From Pseudomonas brenneri (GTDB lineage: Bacteria > Pseudomonadota > Gammaproteobacteria > Pseudomonadales > Pseudomonadaceae), in the NCBI RefSeq assembly GCF_007858285.1, contig NZ_VFIL01000012.1:1-64000 (forward strand): 64,000 bases of DNA, written 5' to 3'. The notes under the pieces are model-generated. The model was given only the letters and a program-made list of their open reading frames with translations, was not told the DNA's origin and did no database searches. The stretch's first letter is position 1; the number at the start of each line of letters is the position of its first letter. Below are positions 31,573-40,376 of the stretch, in pieces. The translations under genes were made by a program, and so were the position numbers.

Positions 31573-32865
31573 TTATCTCCGATTCGGGTTGAAGGTTGCC
31601 GGCAACGTGGCCCAGCAAGCGTCGTAAGTGTTTTGCAGTTGCGGGCAGTCCAGGGCAAAGCGGGTCGGGCGCAGCACCTGGCTGGTCTCGAACATGAAGG
31701 CCATGGTGTTATCGATCTTGTGCGGCGCCAGGTCCGCGGCGATGGCCTTGGTGCAGGTCTCACCATCCGGGCCGTGGGCGCTCATGCAACTGTGCAGCGA
31801 CGCGCCACCCGGCAGGAAGCCTTCGGCCTTGGCATCGTAGGCGCCCTGGATCAGGCCCATGTATTCGTTCATCAGGTTGCGGTGGAACCACGGTGGACGG
31901 AAGGTGTTCTCGGCCACCATCCAGCGCGGCGGGAAGATCACGAAGTCGAGGTTGGCCAGGCCGTGGACGCTGGTGGGCGAGGTCAACACGGTAAAGATCG
32001 ACGGGTCCGGGTGATCGAAACTCACCGTACCGATGGTGTTGAAGCGGCGCAGGTCGTATTTGTACGGCACGTTGTTGCCGTGCCAGGCCACCACGTTCAG
32101 CGGCGAATGGTCCAGGGTGCAGCCCCACAGCTCGCCGAGGAATTTCTGCACCAGGGGTGTGGGTTGCGAGAGGTCTTCGTAGTGGGCGACCGGGGTCAGG
32201 AAGTCCCGCGGGTTGGCCAGGCCATTGCTGCCGATCGGCCCCAGGTCGGGCAGGCGCAGCGGTGCTCCGTGGTTTTCGGCGACGTAGCCGCGCGCCTGGG
32301 CATCCAGCAGCTCGATGCGGAACTTCAGGCCTCGCGGCAGCACGACGATTTCCAGCGGCTCGACTTCCAGCACGCCCAGCTCGGTGGCAATGCGCAGGCG
32401 ACCTTGCTCGGGAACGATCAACAGTTCGCCGTCGGCATTAAAGAACACCCGCTCCATGGAGCGGTTGGCACAGTAGTGGTAGATGCTGATGCCGGAAGGC
32501 TTTTCAGCACCGGCGTTGGCCACCATGCCCACCAGCCCATCGATAAAGTCGGTAGGTTCTGCGGGAATCTCCAGCGGGTTCCAACGCAGGCGGTTGGGCG
32601 TGACCTCGCCCAGCGGGCCACCGGCCAGTTGCCGTTCCAGCTTGATAAATGCAGGGTGATTGGCCGACGGCTGGATGCGGTACATCCAGGTGCGCCGGGC
32701 TTCGCTGCGCACCATGGTGAAGGCGGTGCCGGAGAACAGTTCGGTGTACAGCCCGTAGGGCGCTTTTTGCGGGGAGTTCTGGCCGACAGGCAGGGCGCCG
32801 GGCAAGGCTTCGCTGGCGAATTCATTGCCAAAGCCCGATTGGTAGGCCAAGGAATCAGGGGACAT
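31573..32865 (-). CDS. hmgA: Homogentisate 1,2-dioxygenase
   Basis: 430-residue ring-cleaving, non-heme-iron dioxygenase that turns homogentisate into maleylacetoacetate. Family signatures include YQSGFGNEFASEALPGALPV at the N-terminus, NVVAWHGNNVPYKYDL, and PPWFHRNLMNEYMGL with iron-ligand residues. First gene of hmgA-fahA-maiA. Loss of this enzyme gives brown pyomelanin in pseudomonads. The 164-bp gap to divergent hmgR holds a triple CGTAAT/ATTACG operator. Confidence 0.97.
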   Translation of the reverse strand: MSPDSLAYQSGFGNEFASEALPGALPVGQNSPQKAPYGLYTELFSGTAFTMVRSEARRTWMYRIQPSANHPAFIKLERQLAGGPLGEVTPNRLRWNPLEIPAEPTDFIDGLVGMVANAGAEKPSGISIYHYCANRSMERVFFNADGELLIVPEQGRLRIATELGVLEVEPLEIVVLPRGLKFRIELLDAQARGYVAENHGAPLRLPDLGPIGSNGLANPRDFLTPVAHYEDLSQPTPLVQKFLGELWGCTLDHSPLNVVAWHGNNVPYKYDLRRFNTIGTVSFDHPDPSIFTVLTSPTSVHGLANLDFVIFPPRWMVAENTFRPPWFHRNLMNEYMGLIQGAYDAKAEGFLPGGASLHSCMSAHGPDGETCTKAIAADLAPHKIDNTMAFMFETSQVLRPTRFALDCPQLQNTYDACWATLPATFNPNRR

Positions 32866-32941
32866 GATGCCTCCTCAAGTGGAGTGAACAGCACAACGCC
32901 GCCCTCTTGAAGAAGCCTGCGCACGCTGCCGTTATTTTTAT

Positions 32942-32967
32942 CGTAATCCAATTACGCATAACGTAAT
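32942..32967. promoter_or_regulatory. HmgR operator region (overlapping palindromes)
   Basis: Three alternating half-sites, CGTAAT (32942-32947), ATTACG (32951-32956) and CGTAAT (32962-32967), make two overlapping perfect palindromes: a 15-mer (CGTAAT-CCA-ATTACG) and a 17-mer (ATTACG-CATAA-CGTAAT). They lie 77 bp upstream of hmgA and 63 bp upstream of hmgR, where an IclR-type repressor would control both. Confidence 0.75.
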
Positions 32968-33029
32968 TTGATTGGTAGGGAGCGTCAAGCTATAAAGACC
33001 GCCATTCGTCTCTGGGATACACGCCTGCC

Positions 33030-33818
33030 ATGGAAAAGCCGCTCGCTACCCGCGACACCGGTAAACAGAAAGTCCGTTCGGCCGAGGTCGGCACCGACAT
33101 CCTCAAGGCCCTGGCTGAACTGTCGCCGGCCACGTCCCTGTCGCGCCTGGCCGAACATGTGCAGATGCCGGCCAGTAAGGTCCACCGTTACTTGCAGGCC
33201 CTGATTGCCTCGGGTTTTGCCGAACAGAACACCGCCACCAACCATTACGGCCTGGGCCGCGAGGCCTTGCGCGTGGGGCTGGCGGCGCTGGGTAGCATGG
33301 ACGTGCTGAAAGTCGCCACCCTGCCCCTGGCGCAGTTGCGCGATGAGTTGAATGAAACCTGCTTTCTCGCGGTGTGGGGCAACCATGGCGCGACCGTGGT
33401 GCATATCGAACCGGCGGTGCGCGCGGTCACGGTGGTGACGCAACTGGGGTCGGTGCTGCCGCTGCTCAGCTCATCCACGGGGCTGGTGTTCAGCGCCTTC
33501 TTGCCCGAGCGGGAAACCGTGGACCTGCGCGAACAGGAAATCCAGGCCGGCACCGCCCATGCACTGGCGGACAATCAGGCGCATGCGCAAACGTGCGAGC
33601 AAATTCGCCAGCGCGGCCTGCACTTTGTCCATGGCTTGCTGATGCCGGGGGTCGATGCGCTATCGGCGCCGGTATTCAATGCGATGGGGCAGGTGGTGGC
33701 GGTGATGACCGTGGTGGGGCCGACGTCGTTATTCCATGCCGATGAAGATGGGCCGGCGGCCAGGCAATTGCTTGCCGCGAGCCAGGCGGTGAGTTGGCGC
33801 ATGGGCTACCAGCCCTGA
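33030..33818 (+). CDS. hmgR: IclR-family repressor of homogentisate catabolism
   Basis: 262-residue IclR regulator. The N-terminal winged helix (VGTDILKALAELSPATSLSR, LAEHVQMPASKVHRYLQAL) precedes a GAF-like effector domain (about 95-260). In P. putida the orthologue HmgR represses hmgABC and is released by homogentisate. The gene order here, divergent from hmgA, is the same. The intergenic palindromes support the assignment. Confidence 0.92.
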   Translation: MEKPLATRDTGKQKVRSAEVGTDILKALAELSPATSLSRLAEHVQMPASKVHRYLQALIASGFAEQNTATNHYGLGREALRVGLAALGSMDVLKVATLPLAQLRDELNETCFLAVWGNHGATVVHIEPAVRAVTVVTQLGSVLPLLSSSTGLVFSAFLPERETVDLREQEIQAGTAHALADNQAHAQTCEQIRQRGLHFVHGLLMPGVDALSAPVFNAMGQVVAVMTVVGPTSLFHADEDGPAARQLLAASQAVSWRMGYQP

Positions 33819-33867
33819 CAGAAACGCGAGCCCGCTCCCACATTTTGATCTGCATTGCCTGGAGTAA

Positions 33868-36408
33868 TCAGGCCATCAGGCCCAGGGCCTTGGCCTTGGC
33901 CACTGCCTGGGTACGGCGCTCCACCCCCAACTTGCTGTGGATCCGCCGTGCATGGGTCTTCACGGTGTGCAGCGAGATAAACAACAGATCGGCAATTTCC
34001 AGGTTGGAATTGCCCAGCGCAATCAGTTGCAACACCTCCAACTCCCGTTGGCTCAGCGGGTTTTCTCCAGGTGCCGCCACCGTCTCCTGAGGTTCAAGCC
34101 CCAGCTCACTGAGCAGCCCAGGTTGGCGCAGGCGCAGTTCACGCACCGCCTGCTGCACCTGGCAGCGCGCCGCCAGGGCCAGCCCGTTTTGCAGCGAGCG
34201 CACCGCCAAGGCACGCTCCCCCAGTTGCCAGGCCACCTCGCCCAACACCAACTGCAACTCCACTTCCAGGCACTGCATGCCACGTTCGCGAGCGGTGTCC
34301 AGCAAGGCCATAAGCCGAGGGATCGGTTGATCAGCCTGGCGCAGCTTCACCTGAGCCAGCACCAATAGGTATTCCAGCCTGGGGATCAGCTCCAGGGTCG
34401 CCGGCGGCGCCTGTTTCGCCAGGGGGCCATGAAAGTGGCGCAGCACTCGGCTGACGGCTTCCAGGGTCAGTTCGGCGCGCCCCTGCTGCAACCAGAAATG
34501 CCCGCTGAGCAACAGCAACACGGCCCGGTAGACCGTGTCGGGAACATGCCGGCGCTGCATCAGGCGCTCGGCGTCGCGCAACTGGATAAATGCCTGGGCA
34601 TAGTCGCCGCGGTTGGCCGCCAGCATCGCCAACCCGAGAAACCCATAGAGCACGCGTTTGTCCTGGCTGTGCAGGCACATGCCCAGGCCGGCTTCGAGGC
34701 ACTCGGTGGCCAGGGCGTCGTGCCCCTGGCGCAATGCCAGGTGTCCACGCCGCAGGGCGATCCGGCCCATCAGCGGCCCGGCCTTTAGACGCTGCTGGGC
34801 CAGCATCGCCTGCACGCCTTCCAGCAGGCTTTGGGCCCGATACGGGGCGCCCCGCTGCTCCAGCAATTGCGCATGGTCAAGTTCCAGCACCGCCTCCAGC
34901 AGCAGTGAACCATGGGCCCGCGCCAGGCACAGCGCCTCGCGGTTCAGGGCCTGCGCCACGTCCAGTTCGCCGCGCAACAACGCTTGCTGGGTCAACCCGG
35001 ACAGGCACATCAGGCGCGATGTCCAGGCGCTGTCCGGCAGATCATTCAAGGCATCGAGAAAATGCGCCCGCGCCCGCGCCGCTTCGCCTCCCAGGTGCAA
35101 CAGCCAACCCCACTGCGCCTGCCAGCGCGCCAGCAAATGCCGTTGCAAGGCGGCCGTGGGTTGCGGGGTGAAACGCGCCAGTTGATCAATGCATTGCGCA
35201 GCCTGGTCGAAACGCCCGGCAAACAGCAAGGCAGCCGTGACCAGCCCCACCAGTTGCGCCGAGCCGAGCATCAACTCATCGCCGTGTTGCTCATGCAGGC
35301 GTAACAACAACACCGCATTCTGCTGGCGGAACAGGTCTTGGAAACTGAAGTGCTCCAACAGGCTGACCGCCACTTCGTATTCCTCAGCCAACAGCGCCTG
35401 CTCAAACGCCGCCTGCCAATCCTGCGCGGCGGTGAACCATTGGCAGGCACGCCGGTGCCAGGAGCGCCGGGCCGGCCAGGGTTCGTCGCGCAGCAGTTGG
35501 GCCAGGGGGGTGAAGACTTGCAGCCAGTCCGGCGAGTCTTCCCAGGGCTCGATAAACGCACCCAGGGCCTGAAGATCACGCAGGTAGTCGGCGCCATCGC
35601 CAAACCCGAACAAGTGCTCGCACAACCCCGGGTTGAAACGCGGCAGGTGCGCCAGGACACGCCAGGCTTCCTCCAGCTCGCTGGGCAAAGTGCTGAACAG
35701 TTCGTGTTGCAGGTAGTCGAGCAAGGTCTGCGAGCGACCATGCCAGGCGCCGCTGTCGGGATGGCTGTCGCCTTCAAGCAGGGCGATACGCACGCCGGCG
35801 CACCAGCCGGCGCTGAACTGCAGGACCTTGTCGGCGGTCTGCCCGGCACCGGCGTGATGCTCGATCAGTTGCTGGACCTCTTGCTGATCGAACGCCAATT
35901 CCGTAGTACCGCACTCCCACAGCTCATCATCGAGCAACAGCCGCGGCCAATTGCAGGCAGGCCGACGCCGCGCGCCCAGCCACCAGATCAAGGCCGGGCT
36001 GCTGGCCGCCAACACGCGATCGAGCAAAGCATCCAGGGCCGGCGCCGCCACCCGGCAATAGTCATCGAGAAACAGCCAGGCCGGCGCTTGCCAGCGGCTC
36101 AGGTCCAGCAACAGGCTGGCTTCGTCGACAAACGCCAGGCCCAGGCTTTGTGCCAGGCGCTGGCACAAATCCAGCGGTTCCAGGGCGGCGCCATTGAGTG
36201 GCAACCAATACACCAGGCAGTTTGCCGGAGCCTGCAGAGCGCATTCGGCCAACAAAGCGCTCTTGCCACTGCCGGCCGGCGCACACAGCAATTTCACCCG
36301 CGCCTCGGCATGGAGCAACGGCTCGGCCAGGCGTGGGCGCAGCAAATGGTGGCAAGACAAACGCGGCATGAATCCAGGGCGATCCAGGCGACGGGTCATG
36401 GCGGTCAT
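33868..36408 (-). CDS. MalT-type LuxR transcriptional regulator (ATP-binding)
   Basis: 846-residue large LuxR-family regulator of the MalT/LAL class. The N-terminal ATPase has Walker A APAGSGKS at 43-50 and a probable Walker B PAWLFLDDY. The middle (about 390-760) is a string of TPR-like helices. The C-terminal LuxR helix-turn-helix is LSQRELEVLQLIALGNSNLE followed by IADLLFISLHTVKTHARRIH. It is transcribed in the same direction as the DUF1302-DUF1329 pair just upstream on that strand. P. aeruginosa has the same trio (PA3921-PA3923 by memory), so control of that pair is inferred. The inducer is unknown. Confidence 0.9.
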   Translation of the reverse strand: MTAMTRRLDRPGFMPRLSCHHLLRPRLAEPLLHAEARVKLLCAPAGSGKSALLAECALQAPANCLVYWLPLNGAALEPLDLCQRLAQSLGLAFVDEASLLLDLSRWQAPAWLFLDDYCRVAAPALDALLDRVLAASSPALIWWLGARRRPACNWPRLLLDDELWECGTTELAFDQQEVQQLIEHHAGAGQTADKVLQFSAGWCAGVRIALLEGDSHPDSGAWHGRSQTLLDYLQHELFSTLPSELEEAWRVLAHLPRFNPGLCEHLFGFGDGADYLRDLQALGAFIEPWEDSPDWLQVFTPLAQLLRDEPWPARRSWHRRACQWFTAAQDWQAAFEQALLAEEYEVAVSLLEHFSFQDLFRQQNAVLLLRLHEQHGDELMLGSAQLVGLVTAALLFAGRFDQAAQCIDQLARFTPQPTAALQRHLLARWQAQWGWLLHLGGEAARARAHFLDALNDLPDSAWTSRLMCLSGLTQQALLRGELDVAQALNREALCLARAHGSLLLEAVLELDHAQLLEQRGAPYRAQSLLEGVQAMLAQQRLKAGPLMGRIALRRGHLALRQGHDALATECLEAGLGMCLHSQDKRVLYGFLGLAMLAANRGDYAQAFIQLRDAERLMQRRHVPDTVYRAVLLLLSGHFWLQQGRAELTLEAVSRVLRHFHGPLAKQAPPATLELIPRLEYLLVLAQVKLRQADQPIPRLMALLDTARERGMQCLEVELQLVLGEVAWQLGERALAVRSLQNGLALAARCQVQQAVRELRLRQPGLLSELGLEPQETVAAPGENPLSQRELEVLQLIALGNSNLEIADLLFISLHTVKTHARRIHSKLGVERRTQAVAKAKALGLMA

Positions 36409-36507
36409 TCCAGCGTCCCTTTTTTATTGTTATGCGGCGTGCGGTCTACCGTAGTCCTGTCAATGGGCGTTGTTGAAGAAGTATTCAGCGGGCTGATTGC
36501 CGGACAT

Positions 36508-36537
36508 AAAAAAGCCGGGTTTCAAATGAACCCCGGC
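36508..36537 (-). terminator. Terminator of the DUF1302-DUF1329 operon
   Basis: On the minus strand GCCGGGGTTC pairs with GAAACCCGGC (one mismatch) around a four-base loop, followed by six T (36513-36508). Confidence 0.85.
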
Positions 36538-36567
36538 ACAAAATCTGAATACTGAAACACGGCCAAA

Positions 36568-36592
36568 TGTGGGAGCGGGCCCGCTCCCACAA
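36568..36592. repeat. Single REP hairpin after the DUF1329 gene
   Basis: TGTGGGAGCGGGCCCGCTCC followed by CACA: a compact REP palindrome ending directly at the DUF1329 stop codon (36593-36595). Confidence 0.75.
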
Positions 36593-37960
36593 TCAGCGCA
36601 CGCCGGAGGCGCGCAAGGCTGCCGGGGTGTAGTCCGCTGCCTTGGCTTTGAAGCCAACCACGAAGCTGCTCTTCTCCTCGTTCTTCATGCCCAGGGCGAT
36701 GTAGCGCCCGGCGATGATGTCGTACAGGGTCTCGACGGTGTAGGCCGGGATCTGGTTGTTGTAGTAGAACTGCGCATGCCCTTCGGCCACGCGCCACAGT
36801 TGGCCACGACCGTCATAGTGGTCGGCCAGCGCCACCTGCCAGCTGTCTTCGTCGATGTACATGTGGCGCTTGGCGTAGATATGCCGTTCGTTTGGCTTGA
36901 CCGTGCCGATCACTTCCCACACCCGGTGCAACTCGTAGCGGGTCAGGTCCTGGTTGATGTGGCCGGCCTTGATGATGTCGTCGTATTTGAGCGACGGCGA
37001 GTCGAGCTTGTAGGCGTTGTAGGGAATGTACATTTCCTTCTTGCCCACCAGCTTCCAGTCGTAGCGGTCTGGCGCGCCGGAGAACATGTCGAAGTTATCC
37101 GAGGTACGCAGGCCGTCGGATGCGGTGCCCGGCCCATCGTAGGCCACTTGCGGCGCACGCCGTACGCGGCGCTGGCCGGCGTTGTAGATCCAGGCCAGGC
37201 GCGGCTCCTTCACCTGGTCAAGGGTTTCGTGCACCAGCAGTACGTTACCCGCCAGGCGCGCGGGTGCGGTGACCGACTGCTTGAAGAAGGTCAGCACGTT
37301 GGCACCCTTGGCCGGGTCCATGTCCGGGATCAATTGCGGCACCGCCAACTCTTCCTCGAAGCGGATCGGCGTGTAGCTGCCGTTGGTCTGCGGGGTGGCC
37401 TGGGTGATGATGCGCCGCAGGTTGCCACCGTGGTAACGGGTGATGTGGTTCCACAACACCTCGACGCCAGTCTTCGGGATCGGGAAGGCGTAGTAACGGT
37501 TGCCGGTGAAGTTCTCCAGGCCGTTGCCGTCGTTGATCGACTTGACGTTGAGTGCGCTGCGCTTGATCGATTCGTAGATATCCTCGGGCAGGTTGACCGT
37601 ACGGTGAGTGGTGTAGACCGGGATTTTGTAGGTCTCAGGGTAACGTTTGAACATCGCCACCTGCCCATCCGACAGCTTGTCCTTGTACTTGTCGACGGTG
37701 GCGGCAGTGATCACGAACAGCGGTTTTTCATTGGCAAACGGGTCGGCCAAAAAGCCCTTGCTGTCCACCGCGCCGGCGTTTTTCGGGATGCCACCGGTCC
37801 AGGCTGGAATCGAGCCATCGGCATTACCGGCCTTTTCCGCGCCCATCGGGGTCAAGGTGCTCCCCAGCTTGGCGGCTTCTTCCGGTGACACGGCGGCCAT
37901 CACGTTGGCGGCCAACAGGCTGAGGGCCAGCACACCGCACTGCAAAATCATCTTACGCAT
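36593..37960 (-). CDS. DUF1329 (LolA-like) secreted protein
   Basis: 455-residue periplasmic protein with a signal peptide ending near AANVMAAVS. The body is the DUF1329 fold, an LolA/LolB-like cradle (GSIPAWTGGIPKNAG, YAFPIPKTGVEVLWNHITRY, RRVRRAPQVAYDGPGTASDG). It pairs with the DUF1302 gene 30 bp upstream. In several bacteria DUF1329/DUF1302 pairs act with RND-type exporters or in hydrophobic substrate trafficking. The substrate here is unknown and no RND gene is adjacent. Confidence 0.88.
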   Translation of the reverse strand: MRKMILQCGVLALSLLAANVMAAVSPEEAAKLGSTLTPMGAEKAGNADGSIPAWTGGIPKNAGAVDSKGFLADPFANEKPLFVITAATVDKYKDKLSDGQVAMFKRYPETYKIPVYTTHRTVNLPEDIYESIKRSALNVKSINDGNGLENFTGNRYYAFPIPKTGVEVLWNHITRYHGGNLRRIITQATPQTNGSYTPIRFEEELAVPQLIPDMDPAKGANVLTFFKQSVTAPARLAGNVLLVHETLDQVKEPRLAWIYNAGQRRVRRAPQVAYDGPGTASDGLRTSDNFDMFSGAPDRYDWKLVGKKEMYIPYNAYKLDSPSLKYDDIIKAGHINQDLTRYELHRVWEVIGTVKPNERHIYAKRHMYIDEDSWQVALADHYDGRGQLWRVAEGHAQFYYNNQIPAYTVETLYDIIAGRYIALGMKNEEKSSFVVGFKAKAADYTPAALRASGVR

Positions 37961-37990
37961 GGTTGTTGTCCTTGTTCTTTTTAAGCCGAA

Positions 37991-39781
37991 TCAGAAGTTC
38001 ACGCCGAAGCTGAGGGCGAGGAAGTCGCGGTCGGTCAGGGTGTTGTAGTCACCGCCAAAAAAGTCGGTGTAGCTCAGGCTCGCGGTGTAGGTGTTGCGGT
38101 AGTCCGCATCGACCCCGACGCTGAGCGCCTTGGCTCCTTCGTTGAACAGGCCGTTGGGGCCGTAGCCCTTGACGTCATGGGACCAGGACAGGTTGGGCTT
38201 GAAGTTGATCCCGGCGATCACGTTGTTGTAGTCCAGGATCGCCCTGGCGCGATAACCCCAGGACGTCGCCGTGACGAAGCCATCGGTATCACCACCAAAG
38301 CCGTATTGGCCGTAGACCGAATCGCGGCCGTAGCGCAGTTTGGTTTTGTTCTCCAGCCCGCCGACCCGCACGATGGCCGCCTCGCCCACCACGGTCAGGC
38401 GTTCGGCGCCCAGTACCTGGTCGAAGAATTGGGTCATGGTGGTCTGGAACTGGGTGATTTCCTTGCGCCGGTAGCCCGTATTGTCGGCACCGAATGAGCT
38501 TTTGATCGGCGAGGCGGCGTTGCCGGCAATCGGGTTGACCAGGGCCAGGGTCAGGTCCGTGGTGTTGAGTTGCACGGGGGCGTTGGGGCGGTAGCTGATT
38601 TCCCCGGTCCAGGCCGTGCCGGTGGGCAGGGTCGTGGAGAAGCTGGCGCCGTACAGGCGAATGTCTTCCGGGTACTCCAGGTAGTACTGGCCGCGTCCGA
38701 GCATCACGCTCTGCGCCAGGCCGGCGCCGCTGCCGGGGGCAATGCCGTTGGCCGCGTTGATGATATTGCCGATGGTCGCAAGGTTAGTGTTGGCCGTGAG
38801 GGTGCCCACGGTCGGCGTGCGGCTGTGGTAGTTCATAAAGTACAGGCCGTACTCGGTGTCATCGCCAAGCCAGCGCAAGGCCATGCCGAACTGCCCGGAA
38901 TCCCGTGCATCACGGTCGGCGGCGCGGCGCACGATCACCCCTTCATTGGTCACCCCAAAACCCTGGCCGAACGCGGCGGCCACCGGTTGCAGCGGACGGA
39001 TCGCCGGGCTGCCGACGGTGTAGTTGTCGGTGCAGCCATCGGCCGCCACGTCACCCCCAAAGAAGGTGCCGCAGTTGTCCAGCACGGTCTGGTCCCATTC
39101 CAACTGGTAGAAACCTTCCACGGTCAGTTGGTTGGTCAGGCCCTGGGACGCGAACAGCATGTTGACTGGAATCAGGCCCTCCTTGATCTCGGCGCCCGGA
39201 CGACGAAAGGCCGAGACGTCGATGGGGTTGATGCTGTTGATGGAGTTGCCGATGAAGGTACTTTCGCCCCAACTGACCACCTGTTTACCGGCGCGCACGG
39301 TGCCCGGCAGGTCCCCCAGGGAATAGTTGTGATAGACGAAGGCATCGAGGATCTGCGCACCGCTGGATTTGGAGCCTTCCTTGCGGTTGTGGTCGCTGAT
39401 CGGCTTGAACTCGCGGTCTTCGTCCTTGAGCTCGAAGTCGTACCAGTATTTGCCCCGCACAAACACACCGGTGTCGCCGTACTTGAGCTCCAGGTCGTGC
39501 AGGCCCTTGAAGATTTTCGAGAACGTCTCGCCCTTCTTGAAGTTCTGGCGCCCATCATCCCCAGTGGAAGCCTGGCCACTGCCGCCATTGACCGTGCCCA
39601 CCAGCTTGCGATCGGCATCGCGCATGCCCCAGCTGGCACCAACCGACAGCGACGAGTCGAATTGCCCTTCGATCTCGCCGATGTTGAATGAAACAGCCTG
39701 CGCCTGAACGCAGCAACCCAAAGCAACCGCAGCGGCCAGCGCCTGTGGCCTGAAGATGGCGCGCATTGTTGTTTTTGTCAT
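37991..39781 (-). CDS. DUF1302 outer-membrane porin-like protein
   Basis: 596-residue protein with a signal peptide ending VQAQAVSF and alternating hydrophobic/polar strands throughout. It ends with a Phe-terminated strand (DFLALSFGVNF), as an outer-membrane barrel should. It matches DUF1302 (NIGEIEGQFDSSLSVGASWG near the start, GTVRAGKQVVSWGESTFIGN, INSINPIDVSAFRRPGAE). First gene of the pair with DUF1329. Likely an envelope channel for a hydrophobic compound; this is inference from the family. Confidence 0.88.
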   Translation of the reverse strand: MTKTTMRAIFRPQALAAAVALGCCVQAQAVSFNIGEIEGQFDSSLSVGASWGMRDADRKLVGTVNGGSGQASTGDDGRQNFKKGETFSKIFKGLHDLELKYGDTGVFVRGKYWYDFELKDEDREFKPISDHNRKEGSKSSGAQILDAFVYHNYSLGDLPGTVRAGKQVVSWGESTFIGNSINSINPIDVSAFRRPGAEIKEGLIPVNMLFASQGLTNQLTVEGFYQLEWDQTVLDNCGTFFGGDVAADGCTDNYTVGSPAIRPLQPVAAAFGQGFGVTNEGVIVRRAADRDARDSGQFGMALRWLGDDTEYGLYFMNYHSRTPTVGTLTANTNLATIGNIINAANGIAPGSGAGLAQSVMLGRGQYYLEYPEDIRLYGASFSTTLPTGTAWTGEISYRPNAPVQLNTTDLTLALVNPIAGNAASPIKSSFGADNTGYRRKEITQFQTTMTQFFDQVLGAERLTVVGEAAIVRVGGLENKTKLRYGRDSVYGQYGFGGDTDGFVTATSWGYRARAILDYNNVIAGINFKPNLSWSHDVKGYGPNGLFNEGAKALSVGVDADYRNTYTASLSYTDFFGGDYNTLTDRDFLALSFGVNF

Positions 39782-39977
39782 GCGTCTTCCTAGGGTGGTG
39801 TGACAGAAGGCCCCACCCTACTGCCCGCCATCAGGAGCGATAAGCGCACCAAGGAGGTATTCGTTTTGTCGCTCGAAAGGATTAACACAGGCTCTAGCGT
39901 GGGTATTGGCGGGCCTATCGACGCAGTGGATGAAGCGCTATCAAGAGAATGGATAACCCCCTCTCCCTCCCGCCCCC

Positions 39978-40077
39978 TGTAGGAGCGAGCTTGCTCGCGA
40001 AGAACGTTAACGATGACGCGTTTTGCCTGGTTTAACGCGGCGCCCTGAAGTTTTTCGCGAGCAAGCTCGCTCCTACA
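39978..40077. repeat. BIME (inverted REP pair)
   Basis: Arms TGTAGGAGCGAGCTTGCTCG and its inverted partner, of the same class as 17742-17841 and the triplicated BIME near 5 kb. Confidence 0.9.
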
Positions 40078-40089
40078 GGGGGCAGGCAC

Positions 40090-40313
40090 TGTTGTTGTTT
40101 TGGTAACAGTCCTTGTCCTGAATCAGTATTTTTCATTCCGTTACAAGGGACTATTCTTACCGAACTTTCAGAACAAACCATGTGTTTCCTGGAAGCCAGT
40201 CTTCAACAGATTGAAACGTATTTTCAGTCTGTTACCCGTGTTCACTGACGTTGATTTGTAGCTCCTTGATCCAACGTCTTACTTCGGCCGCTGCTGATGC
40301 AGCGGCCTTTTTT
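40090..40313 (+). ncRNA. Candidate small RNA ending in a strong terminator
   Basis: Plus-strand stretch between a BIME and an intrinsic terminator, with no protein-coding gene to terminate. It has AT-rich, unstructured parts typical of regulatory RNAs (CAGATTGAAACGTATTTTCA, GAACTTTCAGAACAAACC). The 5' end is not defined and no promoter is clear. It could instead be the leader of nothing, since the next gene is on the other strand. Confidence 0.4.
40286..40313 (+). terminator. Strong intrinsic terminator
   Basis: GGCCGCTG (40286-40293) pairs with CAGCGGCC (40300-40307), plus an inner C-G pair, followed by TTTTTT. It is U-rich only in the plus direction. Confidence 0.85.
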
Positions 40314-40376
40314 ATGCCTGAAATAAAACGGGGCGCCATCAGCGCCCCGCAGGATTGAATGTTTTTCAGGTAACGA

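Larger units (their letters stand above)
39782..40376. other. 595-bp gene-free region
   Basis: Contains, in order, the presumed DUF1302 promoter region, a BIME at 39978-40077, and about 200 bp ending in a strong plus-strand terminator (40286-40313). No open frame in it has family features or a convincing ribosome-binding site. A terminator with no gene in front of it suggests a small RNA. Confidence 0.7.
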
